NCBI GenBank assembly: GCA_003552765.1
Contig: PUOI01000286.1
Location: 1-11,746, forward strand
DNA: 11,746 nt
Reading direction: 5' to 3'
DNA from: Candidatus Hydrogenedentota bacterium
GTDB taxonomy: Bacteria; Hydrogenedentota; Hydrogenedentia; Hydrogenedentales; SLHB01
Positions 1-8,252 of the stretch are shown piece after piece. The translations under genes and the position numbers were made by a program. Under the pieces are notes generated by a model. That model was not told the DNA's origin. It searched no databases and worked only from the letters and a program-made list of their open reading frames with translations. Numbering within the stretch: position 1 is the first letter of the stretch; every line of letters begins with the position of its first letter.

Positions 1-24
1 AGGATCGCAAGCCACTCCATCAAC

Positions 25-86
25 CGACCCCGGTAGGGGTCGCAGAACTCTCGTGCATGCAGCTGCTGCGACCCCTAAAGGGGTCG
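25..86. repeat. Two-hairpin palindromic repeat (element E0)
   Basis: Two 21-nt arms (25-45 and 66-86) are inverted copies of each other, matching at 19 of 21 positions across a 20-nt spacer. Each arm is also a small hairpin by itself, with the stem GACCCC/GGGGTC. The two mismatches between arms fall in the loops (GGTA versus TAAA), so the stems are intact. The layout, two local hairpins that can also pair with each other, is the same as in the elements at 298-346, 9890-9952, 11588-11650 and 11685-11729, although the sequence differs. No gene overlaps it. Confidence 0.75.
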
Positions 87-104
87 AGGGGCGGGGTTCT
101 GTTT

Positions 105-176
105 CCGGGGGTATCGCCCGCATGCTATCGCACGCGGCCTCAACCCCCGGCTACCAGCTGTCATCCCTACGGGATG
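105..176. repeat. Palindromic intergenic repeat region
   Basis: An 8-bp inverted repeat (CCGGGGGT at 105-112, ACCCCCGG at 143-150) encloses a GC-rich loop. It is followed by a compact hairpin, CATCCC-TAC-GGGATG, at 162-176. No believable coding region crosses it. It looks like intergenic repeat sequence, but no second copy is in the window, so dispersal is inferred only. Confidence 0.4.
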
Positions 177-297
177 GATTTGATGCATGTCAGGCTAAGC
201 CAGACATAACCAGGGTATCCACAAATTAAGGGTTGAGGAGGTACTAGTGGAGCGTCAAGCCAAAACTTGTTGACCGCCGAAGTGAACGCGCTACGAG

Positions 298-346
298 GTG
301 GCATGGCCTTCCAGGCCATGAATCACGGGCTGGAAGCCCGTACCAC
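298..346. repeat. REP/BIME-like two-hairpin repeat (element E1)
   Basis: The outer bases GTGG (298-301) and CCAC (343-346) are complementary. Between them lie two hairpins: 302-320 (8-bp stem, loop TCC) and 325-341 (7-bp stem, loop GGA). The left half (298-318) and the reverse complement of the right half (326-346) match at 16 of 21 positions. Four of the five differences form two compensatory pairs that keep each hairpin paired. Known REP sequences carry a GTAG-type tetranucleotide at the hairpin foot and form inverted pairs (BIMEs). Assigning this element to that class is an inference. Confidence 0.7.
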
Positions 347-432
347 TTCACCCCAAGAATTGGAGGCTACCCACAATTCAAAGGCGGAAAGTGTACTAGC
401 GCGGCAGAGCACGTTGAAGCTAATGCGTGGCA

Positions 433-483
433 TGAGGCAGACCCTGGGAAGGAGCGGTTTTCCCAGGGTCTGCCTCAGTTTTT
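433..483 (+). terminator. Strong Rho-independent terminator
   Basis: A perfect 18-bp inverted repeat (433-450 and 460-477) with a 9-nt loop is followed, after one G, by five T (479-483). No T-run lies on the other side, so the signal works on the plus strand. It would stop a transcript arriving from the left of the window and insulate the pilus operon. The first 432 nt contain no gene for it to serve, so the terminated gene lies upstream of the window or is non-coding. Confidence 0.8.
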
Positions 484-506
484 GATGGAAAAAACCGGCT
501 TTTGGG

Positions 507-535
507 TTGACATCCCGCTGGATATGGGCGACAAT
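507..535 (+). promoter_or_regulatory. Candidate sigma-70-type promoter for the pilus operon
   Basis: A perfect TTGACA (507-512) is followed by a 17-bp spacer and GACAAT (530-535, 4 of 6 matches to TATAAT). Transcription would start near 542. It lies 24 nt after the terminator and is the best-placed promoter for the downstream genes, though it implies a leader of about 320 nt. A weaker -10-like TATTAT at 706-711 lacks a good -35 and is less likely. Confidence 0.45.
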
Positions 536-541
536 AGGGAG

Positions 542-865
542 TAGCCAGGAGGCTGGGGGCAAAAGGGCCGGATGCTTGCCGTCCTGCTGGGCGCAAGGCA
601 ACCTTCCAGCCGCAGTGGACAGCGCGGCAAGGAAGGGTATTCATGATTCACGCGGGCGTTCGCGGGGCAAGACCCCGCGGGCGAGGTCCAGACCACTGTG
701 TGAGTTATTATCCTGTGGCGTGAACAAAAGTTTCATGGAGCGCCGGGGGGTGCTCTCGTGACAGGAGTACATCAAATAGAAAGCGCGGGCGCCAGGGTCT
801 GGCCTTCGGCGAACGCCCGGAACGCTTCAGGTGATACCCTGATGCCGATGAGAAGGGGTTGAACG
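542..865 (+). other. Long structured 5' leader, no gene seen
   Basis: This stretch between the putative start site and the first ATPase gene has only short overlapping reading frames with no recognisable product. It can form several hairpins in RNA. One at 601-638 has CCTTCC/GGAAGG plus GCCGC/GCGGC stems. One at 661-679 has a CGCGGGG/CCCCGCG stem. One at 781-827 has AAGCG/CGCTT, CGGGCG/CGCCCG and an inner GCCAG/CTGGC hairpin. It ends in a ribosome binding site, AGAAGGGG, at 851-858. I cannot assign it to a known riboswitch family. Confidence 0.4.
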
Positions 866-2719
866 GTGACGCAGACAACCTATACGCCACTATTCGGGCA
901 ACGTCTGGTCGAGCGCGGGATCATAACCCAAAAACAGCTCGATGAGGCGATACACAAACAGAAAACCTCCATGAACCGCCGCCGGCTTGGCGAGGTCCTT
1001 GTCCGGCTTGGCTACATTAGTAAGAGCCACATTACGGACGGCCTGGCCGACCAGTTGGGCATTCCCGTGGTGAATTTGCGGGAGCGGGAGATTTCGGATC
1101 GGCTCCGGAATATCATCGATGTCGGCGTGGCCCAGTTGTACCGGGTCGTTCCCGTGGGAGAAGAAAACGGCAAGCTGCTGGTGGCCACGGCCGATCCCAC
1201 CAACATCAATCAATTGGACAACCTAGAAAAGCTCATTGACCGCCCCATCCAACCTTGTCTCGCCACCCCCGAAGACATCAGCCAAGCCCTGGGCCGCTAT
1301 TACGGGTTGCACGACGCCACGGTCGAGACCATGCTTTCGACGGTGAGCACGCAAAGCACCTTGAGCACCATGAGCAGCATGTCCGCCGCCGGGGAAGCCA
1401 TGAGCAGCGTGGGAAGTCTTTCCGGCGACAGCTTGGCCAGCATCAGCGTGGATAATGTGGACTTCGAGGGCGACACCGGCGAGGGCGACGAGGAAGATGG
1501 CGACAGCCCGGTAGTCCGGTACGTTCACAACTTGATTTACGAGGCGTTCCGGCTGCGGGCCAGCGATATTCACGTGGAACCGGGCAAGACGGACCTCAAG
1601 GTCAGGTACCGGATCGACGGCGTACTGCATCGCATGCCGCCTCCGCCCAAACGCGCGCAGCCCTCGGTCATATCGCGTTTGAAACTGATGGCCGGCATGG
1701 ACATCGCCGAACGGCGCGTGCCCCAGGACGGACGTATCAAGCTGACCTTGGCGGGCAAGGTGGTTGACCTTCGCGTGAGCGCGCTTCCCGCCATCCACGG
1801 CGAAAGCATGGTGATGCGTATCCTGGACAAGAGCGGGCTGCTGCTGGGCGTGGGGCAGCTTGGATTCATGCCCGAAACGCAAAAGACATGGGAAGAGATT
1901 CTCTATACCTGTACGGGCGTTGTATTGGAGACGGGCCCCACGGGTTCCGGTAAGACGACCACCCTGTACGCTTCCCTCCACCAGTTGAACACGCCAGCCA
2001 GAAAGATTATCACGGTCGAGGATCCCATCGAGTATCAGCTCCCCGGCATCAACCAGGTTCCCGTGCACCACGAAATCGGGATGGACTTCGCGCGCGCCTT
2101 GCGCGCCATCTTCCGTCAGGACCCGGATATCGTGATGGTGGGTGAGATTCGTGACCTTGAGACGGCGGAGATCGCCATCCGGGCCGCCCTAACGGGTCAC
2201 CTTGTGTTCTCGACCTTGCACACCAACGATTCCGCAAGCGCGTTCATGCGTTTGGTCGATATTGGTTTGAAACCATTCCTCGTGGCGGCTGGCGTACGGA
2301 CTGTTTTGGCGCAGCGCTTGGTGCGCACCATCTGTACCCATTGCAAGGAGCCATACACGCCAACGGACATTGAGATGGAGCGGCTCGGATACCCCCTTGA
2401 TCTCAACAAAGTGGAGTTGTTCCATGGGGCGGGCTGTGAAACGTGCAATCAGACCGGCTATCACGGCCGGCTCGGGGTCTACGAGCTTCTGGTCACCAGC
2501 GACGATGTCCGCGACATGATCATGCACAACGCGTCCTCGAACCAGGTTCGCCAGCAGGCCCGCAAAGAGGGCATGAGCACCCTGCGGGAGGACGGGATTA
2601 AGAAGGTGTTGAGCGGCACGACGACCATTTCGGAGGTCTTGCGTGTTACGCCGCCTGATGCGCCGATGAAGGAAACCATGCCTACAGCACAGGACGCCGC
2701 CGGCGCAAGTCAGGGATAA
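866..2719 (+). CDS. pilB: Type IV pilus extension ATPase PilB (GspE family), first copy
   Basis: This cytoplasmic hexameric ATPase powers the addition of pilin subunits through the PilC platform. The 617-residue protein begins with an MshEN-type N-terminal domain made of two 24-residue motifs (9-32 and 40-63). The second keeps the RLG and the final Gln expected for c-di-GMP binding. A Ser/Thr/Met-rich and then acidic linker (about 157-216) precedes the ATPase core. The core has Walker A GPTGSGKT at 357-364, an Asp box near 382-390 (VEDPIEY), Walker B ending at Glu427, and a His box with His445 and His452. Two CxxC pairs (490/493 and 524/527) form the zinc site typical of PilB/GspE. The start is GTG, supported by AGAAGGGG seven bases upstream and by the N-terminal motif beginning at residue 9. 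A pilT gene follows after 79 nt. PilB and GspE are hard to separate by sequence, and pilT next door favours PilB. Confidence 0.95.
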   Translation: MTQTTYTPLFGQRLVERGIITQKQLDEAIHKQKTSMNRRRLGEVLVRLGYISKSHITDGLADQLGIPVVNLREREISDRLRNIIDVGVAQLYRVVPVGEENGKLLVATADPTNINQLDNLEKLIDRPIQPCLATPEDISQALGRYYGLHDATVETMLSTVSTQSTLSTMSSMSAAGEAMSSVGSLSGDSLASISVDNVDFEGDTGEGDEEDGDSPVVRYVHNLIYEAFRLRASDIHVEPGKTDLKVRYRIDGVLHRMPPPPKRAQPSVISRLKLMAGMDIAERRVPQDGRIKLTLAGKVVDLRVSALPAIHGESMVMRILDKSGLLLGVGQLGFMPETQKTWEEILYTCTGVVLETGPTGSGKTTTLYASLHQLNTPARKIITVEDPIEYQLPGINQVPVHHEIGMDFARALRAIFRQDPDIVMVGEIRDLETAEIAIRAALTGHLVFSTLHTNDSASAFMRLVDIGLKPFLVAAGVRTVLAQRLVRTICTHCKEPYTPTDIEMERLGYPLDLNKVELFHGAGCETCNQTGYHGRLGVYELLVTSDDVRDMIMHNASSNQVRQQARKEGMSTLREDGIKKVLSGTTTISEVLRVTPPDAPMKETMPTAQDAAGASQG

Positions 2720-2798
2720 CGAGAGTATACACAACGAGGAGCGTTCGCGCCGCGGCCGGGAGAACGGGAGCGCGCGGAAGTCCAAGGAGAAGCAGTTT

Positions 2799-3902
2799 AT
2801 GGCGTATGATATGGTAAGCCTCCTCCGCATGCTGGTGGACCGGGAGGGGTCGGACTTGCATATTACCGTGGGCAATCCCCCGGTGGGCCGCGTGCATGGT
2901 CACTTGCAGTTCTTCGGCGAAAAGGTGTTGACGGCCGAGGATACCGAACGCTTGATGAAGAGCATCGCCTCGGTGGACAACCAGCAAGAACTCCAGGAAG
3001 TTGGGGGCTCGGACTTTGGGTTCGCCTTCGAGGATATCGCCCGGTTCCGTGTGTCCATTTTCAAGCAAAAGGGCTACGTGGGGCTGGTCTTGCGTTTGAT
3101 TCCGAACAACATCATGACCTTCGAGGAGATTGGCTTACCCCAAAACCTCAAGGAAATCATCACGGTGCCGCGCGGGCTCATCCTGGTGACGGGCCCCACC
3201 GGTTCGGGGAAAACCACGAGCCTCGCCACGATGCTGGATTACATCAACACCAATTACGACCAGCACATCATCACGATTGAGGACCCCATCGAGTATTACC
3301 AAACCCACAAGAAAAGCATCATCATGCAGCGCGAAGTCGGGGTGGACGTCCCGACCTTCGCCGAGGCCTTGCGCCGCTCCTTGCGTCAAGACCCCGACGT
3401 GATTCTGGTGGGGGAAATGCGCGACCTCGAGACGATCGAGGCCGCCGTGACCGCCGCCGAAACCGGTCACTTGGTGTTCGGCACCCTGCATACTACCGGC
3501 GCGGTGCGTACGATTGACCGTATCGTCGACGCGTTCCCCACCAACCAGCAGGAGCAGATCCGGACTCAGCTCGCGGGTAACCTGAAGTCCGTGATTTCCC
3601 AAACCCTGCTGCCCAAGAAGAGCGGGTTTGGCCGCGTGGCGGCGTTCGAGATTATGGTGAGCACGCCGGCTATTCAGAACCTCATCCGCGAGAACAAGTC
3701 GTACCGCATTACCTCGGCCATCCAGACGGGGCACAAGTACGGGATGAACTTGCTCGACGAACACCTGCTTGCCCTCTACCGGCAGGGGGTGGTGAGTTAC
3801 GAGGAAGCCATGGCGAAGGCGCAGCAGCCCAACGAATTTGAATCCAGCGCGCGGTCCATGGGCTTGGAAGGCGCGCCGGGCCAAGCGGTTCAGGCTTCAT
3901 GA
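2799..3902 (+). CDS. pilT: Twitching motility/pilus retraction ATPase PilT
   Basis: This cytoplasmic hexameric ATPase powers pilus disassembly and retraction. The length, 367 residues, is normal for PilT. The N-terminal PAS-like domain carries the family phrase SDLH (18-21). The core has Walker A GPTGSGKT (132-139), an Asp box (IEDPIEY), Walker B with Glu206, and a His box with His224 and His231. The PilT-specific C-terminal motif appears as AIQNLIRE (291-298), close to the canonical AIRNLIRE, which separates it from PilB. There is no CxxC zinc site, also as expected. The ATG start has a good AAGGAGA (2784-2790) eight bases upstream. The last 20 or so residues are a low-conservation tail. The gene sits between two PilB-type genes, an uncommon position. 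It implies that the filament is retractile, which argues against a pure type II secretion system. Confidence 0.97.
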   Translation: MAYDMVSLLRMLVDREGSDLHITVGNPPVGRVHGHLQFFGEKVLTAEDTERLMKSIASVDNQQELQEVGGSDFGFAFEDIARFRVSIFKQKGYVGLVLRLIPNNIMTFEEIGLPQNLKEIITVPRGLILVTGPTGSGKTTSLATMLDYINTNYDQHIITIEDPIEYYQTHKKSIIMQREVGVDVPTFAEALRRSLRQDPDVILVGEMRDLETIEAAVTAAETGHLVFGTLHTTGAVRTIDRIVDAFPTNQQEQIRTQLAGNLKSVISQTLLPKKSGFGRVAAFEIMVSTPAIQNLIRENKSYRITSAIQTGHKYGMNLLDEHLLALYRQGVVSYEEAMAKAQQPNEFESSARSMGLEGAPGQAVQAS

Positions 3903-4012
3903 CGAAAGCCCGGCCTACGCCACACGAACGCACAGGCAAAGCGGCCGCCATGGCGCTTCCCGCGTCCGGGAAAGCAGAGCCACGGCGCATCAACAAGGAA
4001 CGGTAAACGGTT

Positions 4013-5752
4013 ATGGCAGTTACACGCGAACGGCAACTCGGCGACATACTTTTAGATAACGGCGTCATCACCCCGATAGAGTTGGACGAGGCGCTCCAAC
4101 GGCAGCGCGTGACGGGCGAGATGCTCGGCCGCGTCCTCGTGACCATGGGCCTGTGCGAAGAGCAGGACATCGTGGAGGCCCTGGGCCAACAAGCCGGCAT
4201 GGAGCGGATCGACATCGGCCGCCTCAGCGTCAGCGAGGAAACCCTTCGGATGCTGTCGGTCGACATTGTCCGGTTTTATAACGTGGTCCCTGTGCGGCTC
4301 AAGGACAACGTGCTCACGGTGGCGATGGCGGATCCCATGAACATAAGTGTGCTCGACGACTTGCGCCAGATAACGGGATGCGAAATCGCGGGCGCCATCA
4401 GCAATCAAGAGGCGATTACCAAGTTCATCGAAGACAACTACTCCTACCAGGCCGACTCCATCCATCAAACCCTTGAGGACCTCATCGCGCATACCGGCGA
4501 TTCCGAGTTGACCCTGGAGGAAACGGGCACGCACGAGCTGATTTCGAACGAGGACAATCTCATCGAACTCGCCCAAGAGCCCGAGGTCATCAAGATCGTG
4601 AACTTGGTCTTGCTCGAGGCGGTGCAGAAGCGGGGTTCGGATATCCATTTCGAGGTCTATGAAGAGGATTTCCGCATCCGGATTCGCGTGGACGGCGTGC
4701 TGCAAGAGGTTGTGAGTCCCCCCAAGCACATGGCGCTGGCCATCGTGTCCCGGTGCAAGATCCTGAGTAACATGGACATCGCGGAACGGCGCCTGCCTCA
4801 GGACGCGCGGATCGAATTGAAGGTGGGCGACTCGATCATCGATATTCGCGCCGCCACCTTGCCCACGTTGTACGGCGAGAATTTCGTCATGCGTATCCTC
4901 GACCAAACCGCCGTTCGCGTGGATCTCAATCAGTTGGGGTTCCCGGAAGATGTTCTGAAGAAGATCCACACCACCATCCAGAAGCCCAACGGCATCTTCC
5001 TCTGCACTGGTCCCACCGGTACGGGGAAGACGACAACGCTGTACGCCTGCATTAACGAGTTGAATCACGAAGGGGTCAAGATTATCACCACCGAGGACCC
5101 CGTGGAAATGCAATTCGACCAGATCATTCAGGTCCAGGTGAAGGAAGACATCGGGTTGACCTTCGCCTATTGTCTTCGCTCCATCTTGCGTCAGGACCCC
5201 GATATCATTCTGGTCGGTGAGATTCGTGACCTTCCCACGGCTCATATCGCGGTGGAGGCGTCGCTCACCGGTCACATCGTGCTGAGCACGCTTCACACCA
5301 ACAGCGCGCCGGAGACCATCACGCGTTTGCTGGACATGGAGCTTGAGCCGTTCCTCATCACCAGTTCGCTGGAGGCCGTGATGTCCCAGCGCCTGGCGCG
5401 CGTCATCTGCCGGCACTGCCGCGAGCCCTACCGGCCCGATGACGAGGAAATGGATACCCTGGGGGTGCCGCACAAATGGCGGAAAGACCCCAACCTCCGC
5501 ATGTTCCGGCCCAAGGGGTGCCCGGCCTGCGATTACATGGGCTATCTCGGCCGGAGTTCGCTGGTCGAGTTCCTGGAGGTGGACGAACCGGTGAAAGACA
5601 TGATCCTCAGTCAGGCCACGGCGCACGAAATCCGCGATCACGCCCGGAAATATCAGGGCATGCGGACCATGCGCGAGGAAGGAATCATCGCGTGTGTCCG
5701 AGGCAAGACCTCGCCCGAGGAAGTGATTACCCACACGGATAGGTATATTTAA
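4013..5752 (+). CDS. pilB: Second PilB/GspE-family extension ATPase
   Basis: This 579-residue AAA-type secretion ATPase has the same layout as the first PilB but is clearly divergent. The N-terminal MshEN domain shows the canonical 24-5-24 pattern (8-31 and 37-60). The leading Arg is replaced by Gln8 and Met37, which may weaken c-di-GMP binding. The linker is acidic rather than Ser/Thr/Met-rich. The core has Walker A GPTGTGKT (333-340), an Asp box (TEDPVEM), Walker B with Glu403, a His box with His421 and His428, and zinc-site cysteines 466/469 and 503/506. All catalytic elements are present, so it should be active. The ATG start has AAGGAA (3995-4000) twelve bases upstream, a slightly long spacing. 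It lies directly before pilC, so it may be the ATPase matched to that platform. It could equally be called GspE. Confidence 0.95.
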   Translation: MAVTRERQLGDILLDNGVITPIELDEALQRQRVTGEMLGRVLVTMGLCEEQDIVEALGQQAGMERIDIGRLSVSEETLRMLSVDIVRFYNVVPVRLKDNVLTVAMADPMNISVLDDLRQITGCEIAGAISNQEAITKFIEDNYSYQADSIHQTLEDLIAHTGDSELTLEETGTHELISNEDNLIELAQEPEVIKIVNLVLLEAVQKRGSDIHFEVYEEDFRIRIRVDGVLQEVVSPPKHMALAIVSRCKILSNMDIAERRLPQDARIELKVGDSIIDIRAATLPTLYGENFVMRILDQTAVRVDLNQLGFPEDVLKKIHTTIQKPNGIFLCTGPTGTGKTTTLYACINELNHEGVKIITTEDPVEMQFDQIIQVQVKEDIGLTFAYCLRSILRQDPDIILVGEIRDLPTAHIAVEASLTGHIVLSTLHTNSAPETITRLLDMELEPFLITSSLEAVMSQRLARVICRHCREPYRPDDEEMDTLGVPHKWRKDPNLRMFRPKGCPACDYMGYLGRSSLVEFLEVDEPVKDMILSQATAHEIRDHARKYQGMRTMREEGIIACVRGKTSPEEVITHTDRYI

Positions 5753-5840
5753 CCAATATGGGGGCGCGCCCAGGCCTCGCACGGCCGGCGGCGGTCCCCG
5801 CGGTTCCATATGGTAAGTTGGTTACGAGGAGGGAGTTCCC

Positions 5841-7076
5841 GTGGCAAAGTTTGCGTATAAAGCGGTAAACCGCGACGGCAAAGAGACCTTCGGCATTCTG
5901 GAGGCCGAAAGTCAGGCCTTGGCCATTAACGATATTCGCAATCTCGGGTTGCACCCCACCCAGATCCGGCCGGCCCGGAAAAGCGACGAGAAGAAAGCCC
6001 GGAGCGATAAGCGCGGGTTGAGCGAGTTCTACATTGGCGGGGTCAAGACCAAAGAGGTCGTGATCATGACCCGCCAGCTCGCCACCCTCATCGGCGCGGG
6101 CATGGCGTTGTTGCGGAGTCTCAACATCCTCATCGCGCAGATGAAGCCCTGCAAGCTGCGCGACATCCTCCGGGAAGTAGTGACCGACGTCCAGACCGGC
6201 TCTACCCTGAACGAGGCCCTCGCCAAACACCCACACGTCTTCGACCGGCTTTTCGTCAACATGGTGCGCGCCGGCGAAACGGGCGGTACGCTCGAAGAAG
6301 TCTTGGCCCGCCTGGCCGACTTCATGGAGCGGCGCCAAGCCTTGAAACGGCGTGTGCGCAAGGCCTTGATCTACCCAATCTGCGTGCTCGGGTTCGCCCT
6401 GGTCATCGTGCTGGGCATTCTGATGTTCGTGGTGCCCACCTTCGCCGAGGTGTTCGCGGATTTCGACGCCGAATTGCCAGCGCCCACCCTGTTGCTTATC
6501 GACATCGGCGACTTCGTGCTGTACCGCTGGTGGATCGGGCTGCTCATGGTCAACAGCATCATAATCACGATCAAACTGATCGGTAAGAGCGAGTACGTTA
6601 AGATTGGCCGGGATTACGCCGTTCTCAAGATCTGGATGATAGGCGGGCTGGTCACCAAGATCGCCGTGGCCCGGTTTGCCCGCACCCTCGGCACCCTCAT
6701 CCGTTCCGGCGTGCCCATCCTGGAATCCTTGCGCATCACTAAGGAGACCATCGGCAACGCGGCCATCGAAAACGCCGTGCAAAAGGTTCACGACAGCATT
6801 AAGGAAGGCGACACCATCGCCCGGCCCTTGGACGAGGCCAAGGTGTTCCCCGCCATGGTCGTGAACATGATCGACGTCGGCGAAGAGACCGGTAGCCTCG
6901 ACCAGATGCTTATGAAAGTGGCCGACATCTACGACGCAGAGGTCGAGGAAGCCGTGGACGCCATGCTCCAGCTCCTTGAGCCCATACTCATCATCGGTTT
7001 GGGCATCATCATCGGCTTCATCGTGATCTCGCTCTATCTGCCGATTTTCTCGCTGGCCGACCAAATGGCCGTCTAA
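5841..7076 (+). CDS. pilC: Type IV pilus inner-membrane platform protein PilC (GspF family)
   Basis: This polytopic inner-membrane protein sits at the base of the pilus and couples the cytoplasmic ATPases to subunit addition and removal. The 411-residue length is standard for PilC/GspF. The N-terminus has the family pattern of aromatic residues and glycines (KFAYKAVNRDG). Two repeated T2SSF domains follow, at about 75-198 (beginning TRQLATLIGAG) and 277-400 (beginning ARTLGTLIRSG), each with the conserved GET/GEETG segment. Three hydrophobic helices are visible at about 178-200, 229-249 and 379-403. The start is GTG with a strong AGGAGGGAG (5827-5835) just upstream. Two ATPase genes of extension type precede this single platform gene, so both may compete for the same protein. 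Confidence 0.96.
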   Translation: MAKFAYKAVNRDGKETFGILEAESQALAINDIRNLGLHPTQIRPARKSDEKKARSDKRGLSEFYIGGVKTKEVVIMTRQLATLIGAGMALLRSLNILIAQMKPCKLRDILREVVTDVQTGSTLNEALAKHPHVFDRLFVNMVRAGETGGTLEEVLARLADFMERRQALKRRVRKALIYPICVLGFALVIVLGILMFVVPTFAEVFADFDAELPAPTLLLIDIGDFVLYRWWIGLLMVNSIIITIKLIGKSEYVKIGRDYAVLKIWMIGGLVTKIAVARFARTLGTLIRSGVPILESLRITKETIGNAAIENAVQKVHDSIKEGDTIARPLDEAKVFPAMVVNMIDVGEETGSLDQMLMKVADIYDAEVEEAVDAMLQLLEPILIIGLGIIIGFIVISLYLPIFSLADQMAV

Positions 7077-7091
7077 TCGCGCCATGTTTCG

Positions 7092-7106
7092 GGTATAATT
7101 GCAGTA
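7092..7106 (+). promoter_or_regulatory. -10-like motif upstream of the major pilin gene
   Basis: GGTATAATTGCAGTA contains a perfect TATAAT (7094-7099) in the 118-nt gap before the pilin gene. No convincing -35 is seen 16-18 bp upstream. A motif matching at 13 of 15 positions precedes the next gene (8233-8247). A separate promoter for an abundant filament subunit would make sense, but this is inferred from the motif alone. Confidence 0.4.
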
Positions 7107-7194
7107 GCTATGTACAACGCCGCCCGCCGCGCGAGCGCGAAAAGGGGGGAGTGTGTGTGTTTAACCAAATGGAAAGCATAAGGAGTGCCATCGC

Positions 7195-8208
7195 ATGAAG
7201 CGCAAGTTGGGGTTCACGCTAATCGAATTGCTGGTGGTGATCGCCATCATCAGTATCCTGGCCGCCATCGTGGTGCCCAACGTCAACAACTGGATCGCTC
7301 GGGCCCGCATGACCAATACCGTGGCCGAAGTCCAAGGCATCGAACTCGCCATGACGCAGATGCTCAACGACGCCCAAAGACAGAACGCGAGAGCTATCTT
7401 TGACCGGTTCCCTACCCCGCAGGAGCTGTATGGCACAGTATCGCCGCAGCATGACTTGTACGCGGATGAACTGGATGCGGTTAGGGAATGGCTGCGTGCG
7501 GACGAAAATCCGTTCCGGGCCGAGGTCGAATTGTACACCAGGGCGTTCTATTCCCTTCTGCGGCAAGGGCGTAACGCCGGGGACCCCGAACACTCGGACC
7601 CAGGGGCTATCCGTCTAACGTTTGGTGAGGAAGGTGAGGAAGCTGGGACATTCCTCGTGATGTGGGTTGGGATTGATCCCAGTGTTCGTCCCAATTTGGG
7701 CACCAGCTATATGGACGTCGGGCGTGATCCCTGGGACAACCGGTTCCGGATTTGGCCCGGCCCCTGGAACCGCGACATACAAAACGATTACGGACCGCCC
7801 CGGGACGAGCAGTCGGCGGAGAACGAAGGGGTCTATCAATTTGAGCCTTACCCCGCAGACACCAGGCATGTGCCGACTCCGTTCCGCTCCTTCCGTGAAG
7901 GCGAAGAGACCGCCGCGGGCGAATGGATTCCTTACCAGTATACATCCACTGAGCGTAACCGGGCCGAGCGTGATACGCCGGGCAACCCGCGCGCTGATTA
8001 CCGGTACGGGTTCCCCGCGCCAACCGATCAGCAGTTCTACATCTACTCCACGGGGGCCGATGGCGAGTCCAACCAGAATTACAGGCTGTTTCGCGGTCAC
8101 ATAGAGGATATCTATGAGGCCCCGTTTGATGTCGAGCGCATTGGCGGCGGCGACGACATCAACAACTGGGATAACAACCAGGGTTGGAGCCGCTGGTACA
8201 CCAATTAA
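7195..8208 (+). CDS. GspG-like major (pseudo)pilin with type IV prepilin signal, oversized
   Basis: This is probably the main subunit of the filament. The short basic leader MKRKLG is cut by prepilin peptidase after Gly6, exposing Phe7 with Glu at mature position 5, followed by a long hydrophobic helix (to about residue 30). Two GspG landmarks are visible. One is DPWDN at 178-182 (compare DPWGNPY in GspG). The other is STGADG at 285-290, matching the SxGxDG calcium-site loop near the end of GspG. GspG proteins are usually about 140-150 residues. This one has 337, with roughly 80 extra residues before and about 85 between the two landmarks. The extra parts are rich in charged and aromatic residues. 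The ATG start has TAAGGAG (7179-7185) nine bases upstream. It could be named a type IV pilin rather than a T2SS pseudopilin. Confidence 0.88.
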   Translation: MKRKLGFTLIELLVVIAIISILAAIVVPNVNNWIARARMTNTVAEVQGIELAMTQMLNDAQRQNARAIFDRFPTPQELYGTVSPQHDLYADELDAVREWLRADENPFRAEVELYTRAFYSLLRQGRNAGDPEHSDPGAIRLTFGEEGEEAGTFLVMWVGIDPSVRPNLGTSYMDVGRDPWDNRFRIWPGPWNRDIQNDYGPPRDEQSAENEGVYQFEPYPADTRHVPTPFRSFREGEETAAGEWIPYQYTSTERNRAERDTPGNPRADYRYGFPAPTDQQFYIYSTGADGESNQNYRLFRGHIEDIYEAPFDVERIGGGDDINNWDNNQGWSRWYTN

Positions 8209-8231
8209 TCCCCAACAACCCCGGATTCATG

Positions 8232-8247
8232 TGGTATAGTTGAAGTA
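8232..8247 (+). promoter_or_regulatory. Extended -10-like motif upstream of the GspH-like gene
   Basis: TGGTATAGTTGAAGTA has an extended -10 form (TGG before TATAGT at 8235-8240). It closely resembles the motif before the pilin gene. The best -35 at the right distance is only CCAACA (8212-8217), which an extended -10 could tolerate. It may drive the minor pilin genes separately from the major pilin. Confidence 0.4.
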
Positions 8248-8252
8248 CGGGA

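Noticed and set aside
555..640. Possible c-di-GMP (GEMM) riboswitch, because GGGCAAAAG and GGGCGCAAGGC resemble conserved GEMM segments
   Set aside because: The expected GAAA tetraloop hairpin and its receptor stem are not found, so the match is too partial. A covariance-model search would settle it.
267..761. Several short frames (60-92 codons) upstream of the first ATPase
   Set aside because: They overlap each other on both strands, run through palindromes and the terminator, and give no recognisable protein.
4052..5809. 585-codon open frame on the minus strand opposite the second PilB
   Set aside because: It lies opposite a gene with complete ATPase motifs, is rich in His, Asp and Gly as expected for a mirror frame of GC-rich coding DNA, and shows no family motif.
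5727..7085. 452-codon minus-strand frame opposite PilC
   Set aside because: It mirrors the PilC gene with biased His/Asp/Gly/Gln composition and no recognisable domain or ribosome binding site.
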